A DNA stretch of 64,000 nt from Pelargonium cotyledonis (Eukaryota > Streptophyta > Magnoliopsida > Geraniales > Geraniaceae), in the NCBI GenBank assembly GCA_036897625.1, contig JAYMTA010000007.1, positions 91,962-155,961 on the forward strand. Direction: 5' to 3'. The notes under the pieces are model-generated. The model did no database searches. It was not told where the DNA came from and worked only from the letters and a program-made list of their open reading frames with translations. A program made the translations under genes and the position numbers. Positions 52,888 to 64,000 of the stretch are shown piece after piece; position 1 is the first letter of the stretch, and the number at the start of each line of letters is the position of its first letter.

Positions 52888-55800
52888 GGCTTCTTGTTGG
52901 TATGTAATAAATACAGCATTTAATATTTTAAAACTTACCCGTGTATCTAGTATTTTTATATACTAATAGAGAATGCTCGGGAGTTCTTAAACAGGCATCA
53001 TTTTAAAATATCTAATTATGAAACTATCGTTTTTGAAAAGGGAATCCCCATTATTATTAACAATTAATTTTCGAGATTACTTCAAGGGAAGAGCTAGTTG
53101 TACACAAGAGTTTAAATAATGGAACGAGGCAAACAAAGTAGAATCTCTTTTCAAGCTACCTATCGAAACTTTTAATCTTCCTCTTTGCGAGTTAAATTAG
53201 AGCTTAAGTGAATTCCAATAAATACAAGTATAGAAGTAAGTAAAATCCTCCGAAAAGGAAAAATGGGGTTTTAATGTAAGTATTATATAGTTGGCTTTTT
53301 TGATATATATACAAAGCCCTGTTGAAAGAAGTTCAGATAAATAAGAAAGATGTTTGTTATCTATTAAACTCGTGAGGTTTAGCTATAATTTTCGTTACTA
53401 TCCTAGTTAATCTTTTATTTAAGTTTAGTTTGTTTCTATGTTGAGTAGTATTTTTAATACACTCTACCCTAAACAGGATATAAAACGCATTTTATCCTCC
53501 AGAAATCAAAATATTTAGATAAAATTCTCTGAATAGAGCCCCCCTTGCGCAGTATCTCCTTGTCTAAGGTGTTCTCTTGATGTGATGAGGTTCTTGGGTT
53601 TAAAGAAATACAAGTGTTCATTAGATCTATGTTAAGTCGGTCCTCTTTTTGTGCTATCAGTCTCTGTTTGGTTCATTTTTATGGAATAAAAAAGAAAAAC
53701 GTAAGAGGGATTGTACGTTGTATATATACATTATTCTTTCGCCGTTTCCCTAGCTTTCGGGGTCTGCCAGGATAAAAAAGATTCTGAAGTCTTTTTTCAG
53801 TTATTTTAAAAGAAATTCCTTCACTAGTAGTTTTCATTAAGTGCTACTTTTTCGATACACGGGACCTTGCCCCCTTCCGCGCATGAGAAAATAATAAAGT
53901 AGATAAAAACTCAGTAAAATAGTACACAAGAAAGACCTTATCTGAAGGGTTGTTAGTTGAATTTTTCTTTTATGTTACTACAGGGGACAGTCAAAAAGAA
54001 GTGTATAAAGTAATAAGCTCTATTAATTTCATATTCAATACATTGATTTGCGCCAGGTATGAAATCTGAGAGTGTACTAAATTGAAGTTAGGGTTAGAGG
54101 GTATACTACTATTACAGGATCCCGATTTAACAAAATTATCTAGTCTCGACTTTTTCTTATACAGAGTTTCTATTAAAAAAGCGCACCTTATACAAGAAAG
54201 AGTCTTGGACTTACCCTTTGCTAACGAATAAGAGAAGGCCGGCGCACAGCAGGGAAAAGAAATCCTAGTATAACGAGATAAATTTAAGGATAATAGAAAA
54301 ACGAATTACCTATGTGCCTAGCTCTACTGCGGCGGATAGCACCAAGGGCGCTCTTTAATGTTGTATATGTGTTTACTACCCGTTATATAATAAGGATTTC
54401 CCCCCCTTTTTACATACTGAGTGCTACTAGATTTTCTAGCTCCTTCCTTATCTAAAAAGATCCAGGATTACTTATTCTCCATAATGGAGTGTTTGCATAT
54501 TCATTTGTGGGCAGTTATTCTACACACTCTTATTTGAGAGAGATAATGTTAGCTTAGAGGAGGAAGTAGTACTAACAATTAAATAGGTCTCGGGGGATCC
54601 TTTAGGAAACCCTCGAAAAAAAAGAAATTAGAGTGTATGCTTGGCTTTTGTGTAAAATAATGATCAGAAATTACAAATAGTAGCATTCTAGCTCTTCTCT
54701 TTTTTATATAGCTTGTGATACTATCTCACCTTAACCCTTTGTTACTATTAACAAATTCAATAGAAGAGGTCCACTAAATCTTTAGTAGATCCTGGAAAAA
54801 AAGGTATACCTTTAAAAATCTAGAGAGAATGCCGAGAAAGAAAATCTATTACTAGGGCTATAGCCAGATTGCTTGATCCCTATTAGGAGATTAACATTTT
54901 ATACTTTAAAAGAACCCAGAAACTTCCTCTTTTAAATTCTATAGATGTATTTAGATTCTCCTTCATACTATAATTACTTAAACCTCCGCAAGTACCCTAT
55001 AATTATTCATTTATGGCCTCTTCCCCGTGTATATATATATTGTGGACTGTCTATTAAGTAAGGAAGATACTTCAATGTGTTCGAGTAAGATAATAGTACT
55101 AAACTTGTTATTACATTTATTGCTTTTTTGGATTTAGACTTAAGCATTAATAGGAACCTGCTTATATGCTAAAACTAACAACTGTAACTCTTCTAATCAT
55201 AAAAAAGAAAGCCTCCTTTTTGGTAACTAGCTTACAAATGGCAAAACTAGTCATTTAGTAATTTTTGGTTAACTAATTAAAAAAAAAAAGGTAGGAGGGT
55301 GCTCCCAGTTAAGCTTGGTAAAACACAAGTATCAAAAATCTGATAAAGCTGGCTATATTATCTACTCAATCAGGTGTTAATTAGTTAATTCCCTCTTTGG
55401 CAAAAAGTAGTTCTATAAGGTATAACTCGAAAAAAGCAAGTCAATTTCAAAGAGTTTTCTATTTTATATGAGAAGTTCGTATTGAGTTAGACTTTTTTTG
55501 CTTCGACTATACATCTATGCACTAATCCTTTTTTCGAGAATTGACACAATGGATTTGATTGAGAAACCTGTCAACTAAAAATTGTAAGTACTAACTTATG
55601 TATTAGATATAGGGTCTTAAGGATGGTGATCAAGCTTTTCTAAACCTTTGCCATTCCATAATTTTTTGTTCAAAGAACGAGCTTTTCAAGCACAGTAGTT
55701 AAACTTCTTGAGCATAATAATGAGGAAAAATATTAGCACTCTTAGTCAGTTTTTCCTTTTCTAATAAATAACGTCGAGATTCTTGAAGAATTGGCTTTGC

Positions 55801-58800
55801 TTTGGAATGATAACTCTAAGAAGTTTAAGATAAGTAAAGAAGTGTAAGAACCAAATTCTGTTTATACAGAAAGATAGAAAGAGCAAGTAGAATGGAGTCT
55901 CTCTGTATGCCTAAGTGTGCATAAGCTAGTCTTTTTTCTGTTCTGTGCTTATTTGTATTGCTTGAATATCTACCAATGAATCATATCAAAAATGCGGTTT
56001 CAAAACAACTTATATCCAAGTATTTTCTTCCTTTTAACTAAAAAACAGCAGTGCTCGGGAGAACGGCTGAGAGCAAGAGTCAACTATATATTTTTAAGGA
56101 ATATATTACTTTAATAAAAGGTAGGACTCCGCTGTTGGGTTTTTTTGATCCTATTCTTCTTGCTTTCAGTCAAAGTGATCCTATTCAAAAAGAGCTAACT
56201 TAGCGATTCAGCAAAAGAAAAACCACCTCTCTTTCCTAAAATTTATAGATATTTTTCTTAAGGACTCATGAGCTGACCTTTATTATGCTTACATATTCAT
56301 ATAATAGAGTCAATGCTTCTAGTGAGAGCTCCTTAATTTTTATCAAGTATACCAATTCTGCAGGTTTGATAGAGCTATACTGCAGAGAAAAAGGCGATCT
56401 CCCTATACCCCTAAGTACTTTTAAGGTTCCTGTCAATTACCCTTCTTGCTTTGAATTAATAGGATATTTGGGACGACACGCATACAGTAAGTAAGGGATT
56501 ATAAGTGAGTAATTGGATCCAACCGGTGAACCTTAATATCTTTTTTGGATACTTATGTGAATAACTTAGCTAAAGGACAAAGAGACTGGGATCGAACATA
56601 TATTTTGTACTATAAATGGAAATGGGGTATCTCAATTAACCATATACCTCGAAATCTAGGATAGATCTTGGCAGTATTTTCCAATTCCTTTATTAATTAC
56701 ATAAAAAGAAAACAGGCTTCTTACAAGCATTAAGGAATAATGTCTCTTTAGAATCTTTACCATTTTACTATCAACTGAATTACTATGCCTACTTTCTCTT
56801 CTTCATGCTTACCTATGCAGCTTAAAAAAATTCTGTGACATCCAACCTAAACTACCCGCATGGAAGTGCCCCTATTTTAACTTTAAAACCTATGAGTCTC
56901 GTATAGAAATCACCGGTTTAAACCTTATTAGGCATTGAGCATCTGTTATAAGGGGTGCCTACTAAGCTGCTTCAAGATTAGGGCTTCTCCTAGGCGGATT
57001 TCTCTGATAAGAGTCAACGATCCAGGCAGTTTTTTCGGACAGGTAATAATCTAGTTAATTTTGTATTTTGTAAGGGACTCCGTTAAAGAACGCGTATCTT
57101 AATCTTTTCCTTAAATGTAACTTTAATGTAAGAGCCTCCTTAAGGAATAGCAAGAACTCAAATGGATAATAAAAAGAAATCCAAGTTCTTCCTAATGAAT
57201 TTTCTTAATTCAGCTCGATTCAAAGTTGTTCCTGAGCAGTAACCTCTAACTTTCGGATTCTTGCTTAGTGAGCCTTCCCTAAGATTTCTCTATAAGAGCC
57301 CGCCGGACACCAGGAATACAAGAGGAATTCCTTAGGAATAAAATAGGGACTTACTTCAGTAACTATAAGCGTGACTTGAACCTATGATATTCGTGTTGAT
57401 AGAGGAGTGCTATACCAAGAAAGATTAAGACAAAGTATTAACTAAATTGTTGTACAGCAGAAAGGGTAAATATTAGTTATACTAGATTACAAAAAAGTAT
57501 CTACTTTGGATCCATCAAACCCACAAGAAGGCAAACCTGTTCGTTAAAAAGAAGTAAAGCAGGCTCTAGAATAAGACCCCGCTCATAAAAATTCCTACTC
57601 TAAACCCAAGATAAAGCAACGGGAACAAATACAAATAGGGGAACCCCTGAACTCTTGGTATTGTAAAGTCTTTTAGGTTGCTTAGTTGTTCTTGTACAAT
57701 ATTGGAAAGGGGGTACATGTAAAGTTCTTGTGCAGTTGTATAAAGGAAGGAATTTCTATATACGGACAATAACAAAAAATGAATTGGAAAAAATCTATAC
57801 TAAGAGGGGTCTGCTGATTAGGCATACTCTAATAACCAAGAATACCCCTTTATTCCCTATACTAGAGTCCCGCTAATAGCTTTTTTTGGCCTAGTGGGAT
57901 ACAAACGAAGGGGTCTCGTTTCAGGAAAATTATAACTATTAAGTGTAGAATAAGTCGATATGTATATAGTTGACTTTGATCTGCAAGTCCCTCTTCTTTG
58001 GTATGAAGTTCTTGACTTTTATACTAATAACTATAACCAAAAGAAATCGTAAATCGTTGGAATTCCACCAAATAATAGCTTTTTGATAGGAATCCTAATT
58101 GCAATTTCAAACACAAATAGAAAAATGTATCCGAATTCGAGGAATTCTAAGAGAGTTTTTAAAAGTAGCTGTCTTATATACAGTGTAATTGAAAGGAATT
58201 CTAGAATCTTTTTATCCCGGATTCATTAGTTAAGAAAAGTTAAGGTTTTGGGCAATATTTAGGAAAAATCTAGACTTGGAAAAACAAGCTTATAATTTTT
58301 TACAGCAAATATGTAGGAGCCCTTTTTTCAAAAAACAAGTAAGAAAAAGGATAAACCTTAGCGATTTCTGCTTGATGCTTTCTAAAGTGAAGTGAGTCCT
58401 ATTTCATTTCAAATACCCGATAAAAAACAATCTAGCCAACAAACTTTCTATCCACTTCTCTTTTTTCTTCCTTAATTAAAGTAATTACCATTAATTATAA
58501 TTTCAGAGTTGTGAAGATCTTCCAACGAGTATACTTGTGCTTGGTCTTAGTCTAATCTTTAATAGATCCCTTTTTTCTAACTAAATATAAAAATCTTGTA
58601 CTCTTTAATTTTAATAGAAGTAGCTATTTTATATATAAAGGACTCTAGTTTGAACCTAATAAAACACAAGAGGACTTTATCCTACCCTCTTTTGAATAGT
58701 GTCTAGAAAGATAAAAAAAAAAGGTACTATAGTTTTGAGAAACCCCTGAACTTAGATAGCATTGCCAAGAAAATAATTTACTCAAAAAGCCTCCATTCCA

Positions 58801-59184
58801 GTAACTCTCTTTTTTGTATGGAATACTTTACGAAAATATTAGCTACTATAATAAACCAGTAAGGAAGGCGCGGGTGAGATAATACTATAAATAAACACCC
58901 CTAAAGCTAAACGGACTTCCTAAAAAGTAGGAGAATCCCATAAAAATAAGCCAGGCTTTAGTAGAAAAGCTATGCCAGATTGTAGACATTAAGAGTTTTT
59001 CTTTGATAGATAGTACACAGCGTTTTATACGTATACCTATAGAGCAAGAGTAAACTTTAGTATATTTAGATACTTAATGCTAATGCCTAGGGCCTTAAAT
59101 TTAAGGGAATTCATAACTTACAAACGGCATTAATTTTACACCCTTGCTGTAAGGATAGTCTAATTAACCCTATCTTACTATTCT
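52888..59184. other. intergenic DNA
   Basis: No gene beyond the weak tRNA-like relic at 57362. Near 53870-53887 is a GC-rich word similar to the reverse complement of the hairpin after nad9. D-arm-like text near 55300 and a T-loop-like word near 56590 are too degraded to call. Confidence 0.6.
57362..57434 (-). pseudogene. tRNA-like relic, possibly Asp-type
   Basis: On the minus strand TTGGTATAGCAC, the loop CTATCAA and ATAGGTTCAAGTC are spaced as in a tRNA. Both strands of the anticodon stem and of the T stem have lost complementarity. Confidence 0.3.
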
Positions 59185-59252
59185 TTAAAGTAGGTGGTTA
59201 GAGCGCGGACCCGGCAATATGGATGACACAGGTTCAAGTCCCGCTATCCCGA
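59185..59252 (+). pseudogene. tRNA 3' portion, Ile/Ala-like
   Basis: TGGTTAGAGCGCGGAC is a good D-arm. ACACAGGTTCAAGTCCCGC followed by TATCCCGA reads like a normal T-arm and 3' acceptor. The matching 5' acceptor (TCGGGATA) is absent, so here the 3' side is the better kept one. The loop CCGGCAA leaves the identity open. Confidence 0.4.
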
Positions 59253-62200
59253 TTTCTTACTAAACTCTACTGAAGAGCATCTTATTACTCCTATGCTTTC
59301 CCTTGGATTGCTTTGCTATATTTAGATCCGCAGCTGAATCCCTTCTTAAAATTTCCTTGTTACTACTCATTAACTGGCAGGGAAGCTCTACTTAGTCTTT
59401 ATCGAAAAAGAATTACTTTACTTAGAGTTCTCTTATACTTTATACTTTAAGGTAAGGGGTTGGAAATTCAAAATAGAGCTCTGTAGATACTTAGGCTTTT
59501 CCAATAGACATATAATTTAAAACTTTTGTGAGAACGTATAAAGCAGTTGTTAGTACAAAATAGAGGTATCGCAAGCAACAAAGCTACCTCAGTGGAGCCG
59601 TGTTGAGGGAATTCAGAATTTATAGAGGCAAAGCGATAAAAACCCGATTTGTACTGTAACTTAAATACAGGTTTTTCTTTTTAACCGCTTCATAGGGGCT
59701 ACCTGGACTTTAATAACCTAAATAAAGAAACCCTTTTTACTTTCAATATATAACAAGTAATAAGAAGGAATTTCCTTAAGAGTACTTATATGAAGTACAT
59801 CCTTAACACAAGATGTAATAGGACAACAACTTACCTATGGTTTACGGTTGAACACTCTACCACAGGCTCCTTTAGTTTAGCTTTTTGGTAAATTAAGAGT
59901 AGGATTCCCTATTTTAGGTCTGTTAAATCTGGTTCAGGTTAATTAGTTGTAATCCATAAATTCCATAACTTTACATTTCTCTTGTGTACCTAATTGAGTT
60001 GGCATGGGGTACCCCCCTACTCTAAAGAGGTTAAACTTTTAACATAAGGCGTGTACCTCTAGATATTTGGAAAATATCCTCAGCATTCAGTTGAGTTATA
60101 CCTCCCCATATCCTTGATCCGAGATATCCGGTAACAAGAAACGTGTACTAGGGGTATATAATAAACGGGAATCTAACTCGGAATTAGAGTCAATTCTTAA
60201 GGTGATTTAAGGAAATACTTGGCTTTGTTTATTAATGAGGTATATTCTCTTAAGGTCCCAATACGGAGTCTCTATCTATATCTTATTAAAAGTACAAGTT
60301 AGAGTACAAAGTTGATATACTCTGGAACAGGTAATTAATCTCTTACTAACTCCAAAAATTAGGACTTTCATATTGTATTTTTACGTTAAGTAAGACAGAA
60401 GTTTCGCTTTTTTAATCAATCAAACCTAATCCACTTTAGCTTATCTGTACTTCCTATTGTCTTCTTTTTTTATCTAATTTTTATTATAAGGGTCCTTATA
60501 AACCAGATAAGGATATTCTTTTCGAGGAGGAAGTATTTACTCTGGTCTTGCTGGGTAAATTTAGGATTTAGTTGTAGCATAAACTGTAATTCCTACCTAA
60601 ACTTCTCTCTCATATTGATTTCAGATTTAAGATAAGAGAGGGCTAGATCCATAATGGTATGATAGCAACTGATTCTATTTAGTAAAGAGCTCCTACAACC
60701 CCGGTAAGCACTTAATTCTTAACGGAAAAGGACTTCTCTTGGATTAGTTGTCAATAACACAGAGAAGGTTTTTCTTGATTGACCCTTGTAAGAAGCATGC
60801 GGAGCTTACAACCTTATATTATATATAGTACACACGGTAGCCGGTAATAAGTAAAATGTAAATTAAAACTAATGAAATATCGAGTCTCTCTAGTAACTCT
60901 GGTAAAGTATAGCACAGCTCGTAAGTAAAGGGCAAAAGAGTAAAGGAAAAATCAAGTAGTAATTAACAAATAAACAAATGCAGGAGCGAATCCTAAGAAA
61001 ACAAAAAGTTGATTAGACATGAGGGCTTTTACGGGTTCTAGCATCCAGTATCCGTTAGTAGAGTTCCCTCTGAAAAAAAGGAATACCAGCTTTTCCTTTT
61101 TGAAAAAAGCAAGTCTATTTTGTTAGTACCCCTTAATTCTCTGTTTACAAGATACATTAAGACTAATACTGTACCTCGTCTCTTTCTCGATTGGTAAAAT
61201 AGGAAGTCCATCGTCAAGAATCTTGTTTTATTATGTACATTACCTTCAAAGAAATATGTAATATATAGTAACAAACCCCTGTAGTAATTCCTTACTTTTA
61301 TTTTTAATTAGAGTATTTCATAACTCAGTTACTATTGGCAAAGTTCCTTAGCACAGCTGTACTTTATCGTAGCAGTATAAAAGCAACTTAGCACTACTAA
61401 ATAAAAGTTTGTTATACTCCCTACTAGCTTAAAAAATACTAGATGGTTTTCGAATATTTACCAAGGAGAATTGTACTTGTGAGTTTAAGTAGAGAGGGTT
61501 CCTTTGCTTATTATATGGGCCTTGATAGCTTAAAACTCAGAGAGTTTAGGAAATACAAAGTGTTCACAGGGCTTGCTTCTTTCGAAAAAGGTTTCTAGAG
61601 TTAGTTCCATTTTTTAGAGAGTCCTATAAAAGCTGCGTTACTAGTAGTATACCAAGTAAAAGTAAACAAAATTAAGGATAAGGAGTTAGTGGTTCCTATA
61701 ACCTTTTTCAACTGTAAGCATTTCACTGACTACTTAGCGGGTACTTTTAGAAAGTAAATAGAGTCCTAGTCCTTAGCAGCTTAACTTTTTGTTTATAGAC
61801 CACACCCTTTTGCTTGCTTTTATTCTTAGAACCTCTTTACCGCTTTCTCTTTATAAAAGTTTCTATAGTTTCAAAAACCCTTATAATCTAAATTACGTCT
61901 CTTATTTGTGAGTCGCGACCCTCTGCGATCCATGTAGGAAACTTCATTTGTGTACATTTCTATTATTCTTAAAACTTGAAGAAAAGCTATCTATTTACAC
62001 ACTACCATTCATTTACTTACAAGAATGAGTACTTCCGATTAACGATTAAAAGAACTCTCAAATGTTTGCAATTTCTCGAATCCGGAACTTTTTTATGTAT
62101 AATTTTTATGCTCCAAGGAAGGATTTTCCGTACAATTCTATGGATATAAAAGAGGGTACTACTGCACAATAATAGGAATTTCAGGATTGTTAGTTATTTA

Positions 62201-64000
62201 GCGAGTCCTCCTAGTATAAGTTCCTTTTTTGGAATATAAGGGGGAGCACTCATATCATATATTATACTTTTTATCAAATAACTACGGAAAACACGGAAAC
62301 CCATAAATATAGGGGTATATTTCAAATAAAAGTTAATTCTCTTTAGTAGATTAAACTTTTTTAAACAAGGAAGTCTTCCCATTTTTTTTTTAATTTAGCG
62401 ATATCAATCCCTTTAAAGTAAAATAGAATATTAGTTAGTCTTACCTTTTTTACAAAAACGAAAACTCCTACTTTATTAAGTCGATGGATAAAGTCAAACC
62501 AATTTCTTGTAACCTCCTAGATAATTGAGGAAAGCCCTTTTACAAATCTAAAGAAAAGGTCCTGCTTAAGAGAAGCGAAGGGGAGTTTAAACCCGGATTT
62601 GCTAAAGGAAGCACTGACTAGTAAGTCCTGAGTATTCGATAAACTCTTCAGTTTGTATAAGTGAGGCTATTTCTCATAGTTTGATTAATTTTAAGCATCT
62701 AAAGCCTATTCCTTACTTTTGAGACATATCGTCTATCAAAGGAATTTAATTAGGTACTACCTATATACTGCCTTATTAGAGCTATATCACAGATATAAGG
62801 TAGAGAGAATGCCTTAGTCATAAGAATTCCTAAGTATAGGCCTGCAGGTTTAAAGTGAAGGTTAGTAAGATAGTAAAAAAATATAAAAAAGGAGTAATTC
62901 TAAATTCAGTGTCAACGGAATCTAGTTTTTATTGTTTATTATAGAGTACACGATGACAAATTGAAAACTACCTGTATGACAGGATTCCAAACCTGCGACA
63001 ATTGACGCTATTTGCTGGTGTAAAAAACTGGACGACTGTCCTTCAAAAGTTTCAAACTTTCAACTTACTTTCAGAAAGTAAAGGTAAGTCGATTTTAGGA
63101 TTCTTTATACAAATTATTAAATCTCCCGTTATTTTTAATACAAAAAAAATAAGATTACTATAGTATTTTAACCTATGACATTCTTATCGAAAAGCTTTTG
63201 TTCCAGTCTTTATTGAATAGATGATCAGAAGCTGAGATTACTGTCTTTTCCTTATCTAACTCCTGACAAAGACACAAGTACTAACCGCTTTTACTTATTG
63301 TAACTTAACGACTGAAGAGATTTTACGGGAGTCCTTTTCTTATTAAGTGTATCCGCTAGACCGAGGAAACCCGAGTCTTCACAACACAACCAAAAACCTA
63401 AGCCTTTAAAGTCTCTCCTAATACCCATTACTGCTCTATAAAGTTAAGACGCCCCCTTTTTAAGAGTTTAACCTACTGCTGTTTTAGCTTTTAGTGCTTG
63501 AGAAACTTCTATCCTCTTTTAAACTTACAAACGGTTTATATATATACCATTTAATAAAAAGACCTGCTCAGCTCTGCAAGCCCTAGATTTTGGGCTCCTT
63601 ATTGAAGTAAGCGTAGATTGACTAATTCTAAGACTAGAGCAACTTTGATCTTGATGAATTGCTTAGAAAGACTTCTTTATCGAAAAAAGGAAATCCGCTA
63701 TAAAGATTTCAGTTGTATTACTCAAAAACTTTTATAGAAAGAAGAAACTTTCTTTAAGTAAAATCTATTTTGTATTATCAAAGTAAACGGGCTCTTGTAC
63801 TTCAAGCCAAGCAGGAAAACAAATATGGAATATGAAACTATAAGTATAGGAAGCTAAAGGAGATCAAGTAAACTGGGCTTGTAAGGAGCTAATTGGTATT
63901 CTTGTAGATGTTCTAATTCTAATGTTTAAGATGGTAAAGGTGTTAATCCGAAGTCTAAAGAAAAAACAATGATTCCTTTTCTTGAGGGACAGGAGTTTCA
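59253..64000. other. intergenic DNA
   Basis: No gene recognised; frames are 78 codons or less. A group II domain V-like start near 59585 was considered and rejected. Confidence 0.6.
62972..63035 (-). pseudogene. isolated T-arm-like hairpin
   Basis: On the minus strand GCAGG/CCTGT makes five pairs (one wobble) around the eight-base loop TTTGGAAT, following AATTGTC. A tRNA T-arm has a seven-base loop, so this is a remnant or a coincidence. No partner acceptor is visible. Confidence 0.22.

Noticed and set aside
55300-55370. Leu-like D-arm and CAAAAATCTG anticodon text
   Set aside because: Only about 25 bases are suggestive and no T-arm follows.
56585-56650. GTTCGATCCC-like T-loop on the minus strand with a possible D-arm
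   Set aside because: No T stem, acceptor or anticodon arm can be paired; too degraded to assign.
59581-59613. GAGCCGTGTTGAGGG, resembling the start of group II intron domain V
   Set aside because: The closing 3' strand (an ACGGTTC-like end) and the GAAA loop are absent and there are no exon-like frames around it.
1-64000. CRISPR array, transposase, phage, toxin-antitoxin or bacterial operon
   Set aside because: No regular spaced repeats, no long prokaryotic-type frames and no ribosome-binding-site/gene pairs were seen; the window is organellar in character.

Overview
This 64 kb window reads as a piece of a very large, gene-poor plant-type mitochondrial genome. The only intact protein gene I can support is nad9 (52182-52730, +), which encodes the 30 kDa subunit of respiratory complex I. 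Its sequence is clearly of the streptophyte/land-plant mitochondrial type. It needs no intron and carries no obvious defect, and at two codons that many angiosperms restore by C-to-U RNA editing the DNA already encodes the edited residue. Everything else is AT-rich (by eye about one third G+C) and stop-rich in all frames on both strands. Less than 1% of the window is protein coding.

The second theme is a scatter of tRNA-derived elements. Some are recognisable: a plastid-like elongator tRNA-Met(CAU) at 38271-38343 (-), a tRNA-Lys-like element at 24540-24612, several tRNA-Gln-like elements (25802, 29365, 43988, 52038), the 5' half of a tRNA-Glu at 40831-40868, and a class II tRNA-Ser-like element at 15021-15104 (-). 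Others keep only a T-loop or D-arm. Almost none can form a standard cloverleaf. Typically one side of the molecule is well kept, while the opposite strand of the acceptor and/or T stem has changed. One element, 31449-31526, is the reverse: its sequence is poorly conserved but all four stems can form.

Layout. 1-13.8 kb: no gene. 13.8-15.1 kb: two minus-strand tRNA relics around an unrecognised 107-codon frame. 15.1-24.5 kb: no gene, but a hydrophobic frame broken by one TGA at 22375-22761. 24.5-25.9 kb: Lys-like and Gln-like relics. 29.3-31.6 kb: a cluster of four tRNA-like elements. 38.2-45.8 kb: the richest tRNA-relic region, with Met, Thr/Tyr, Glu, Asn, Gln and others, plus a broken hydrophobic frame near 41.2-41.6 kb. 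45.8-52.0 kb: no gene. 52.0-52.9 kb: a tRNA-Gln-like element, nad9 and a GC-rich hairpin. 53-64 kb: weak tRNA relics only.

The working picture is one functional gene in a large, fast-turning-over intergenic sea marked by short tandem duplications and decayed tRNA pieces. I found no rRNA, group I/II intron, transposase, reverse transcriptase, phage gene or CRISPR array. Family assignments rest on remembered consensus sequences, not on any search, and the weaker tRNA relics should be treated as hypotheses.
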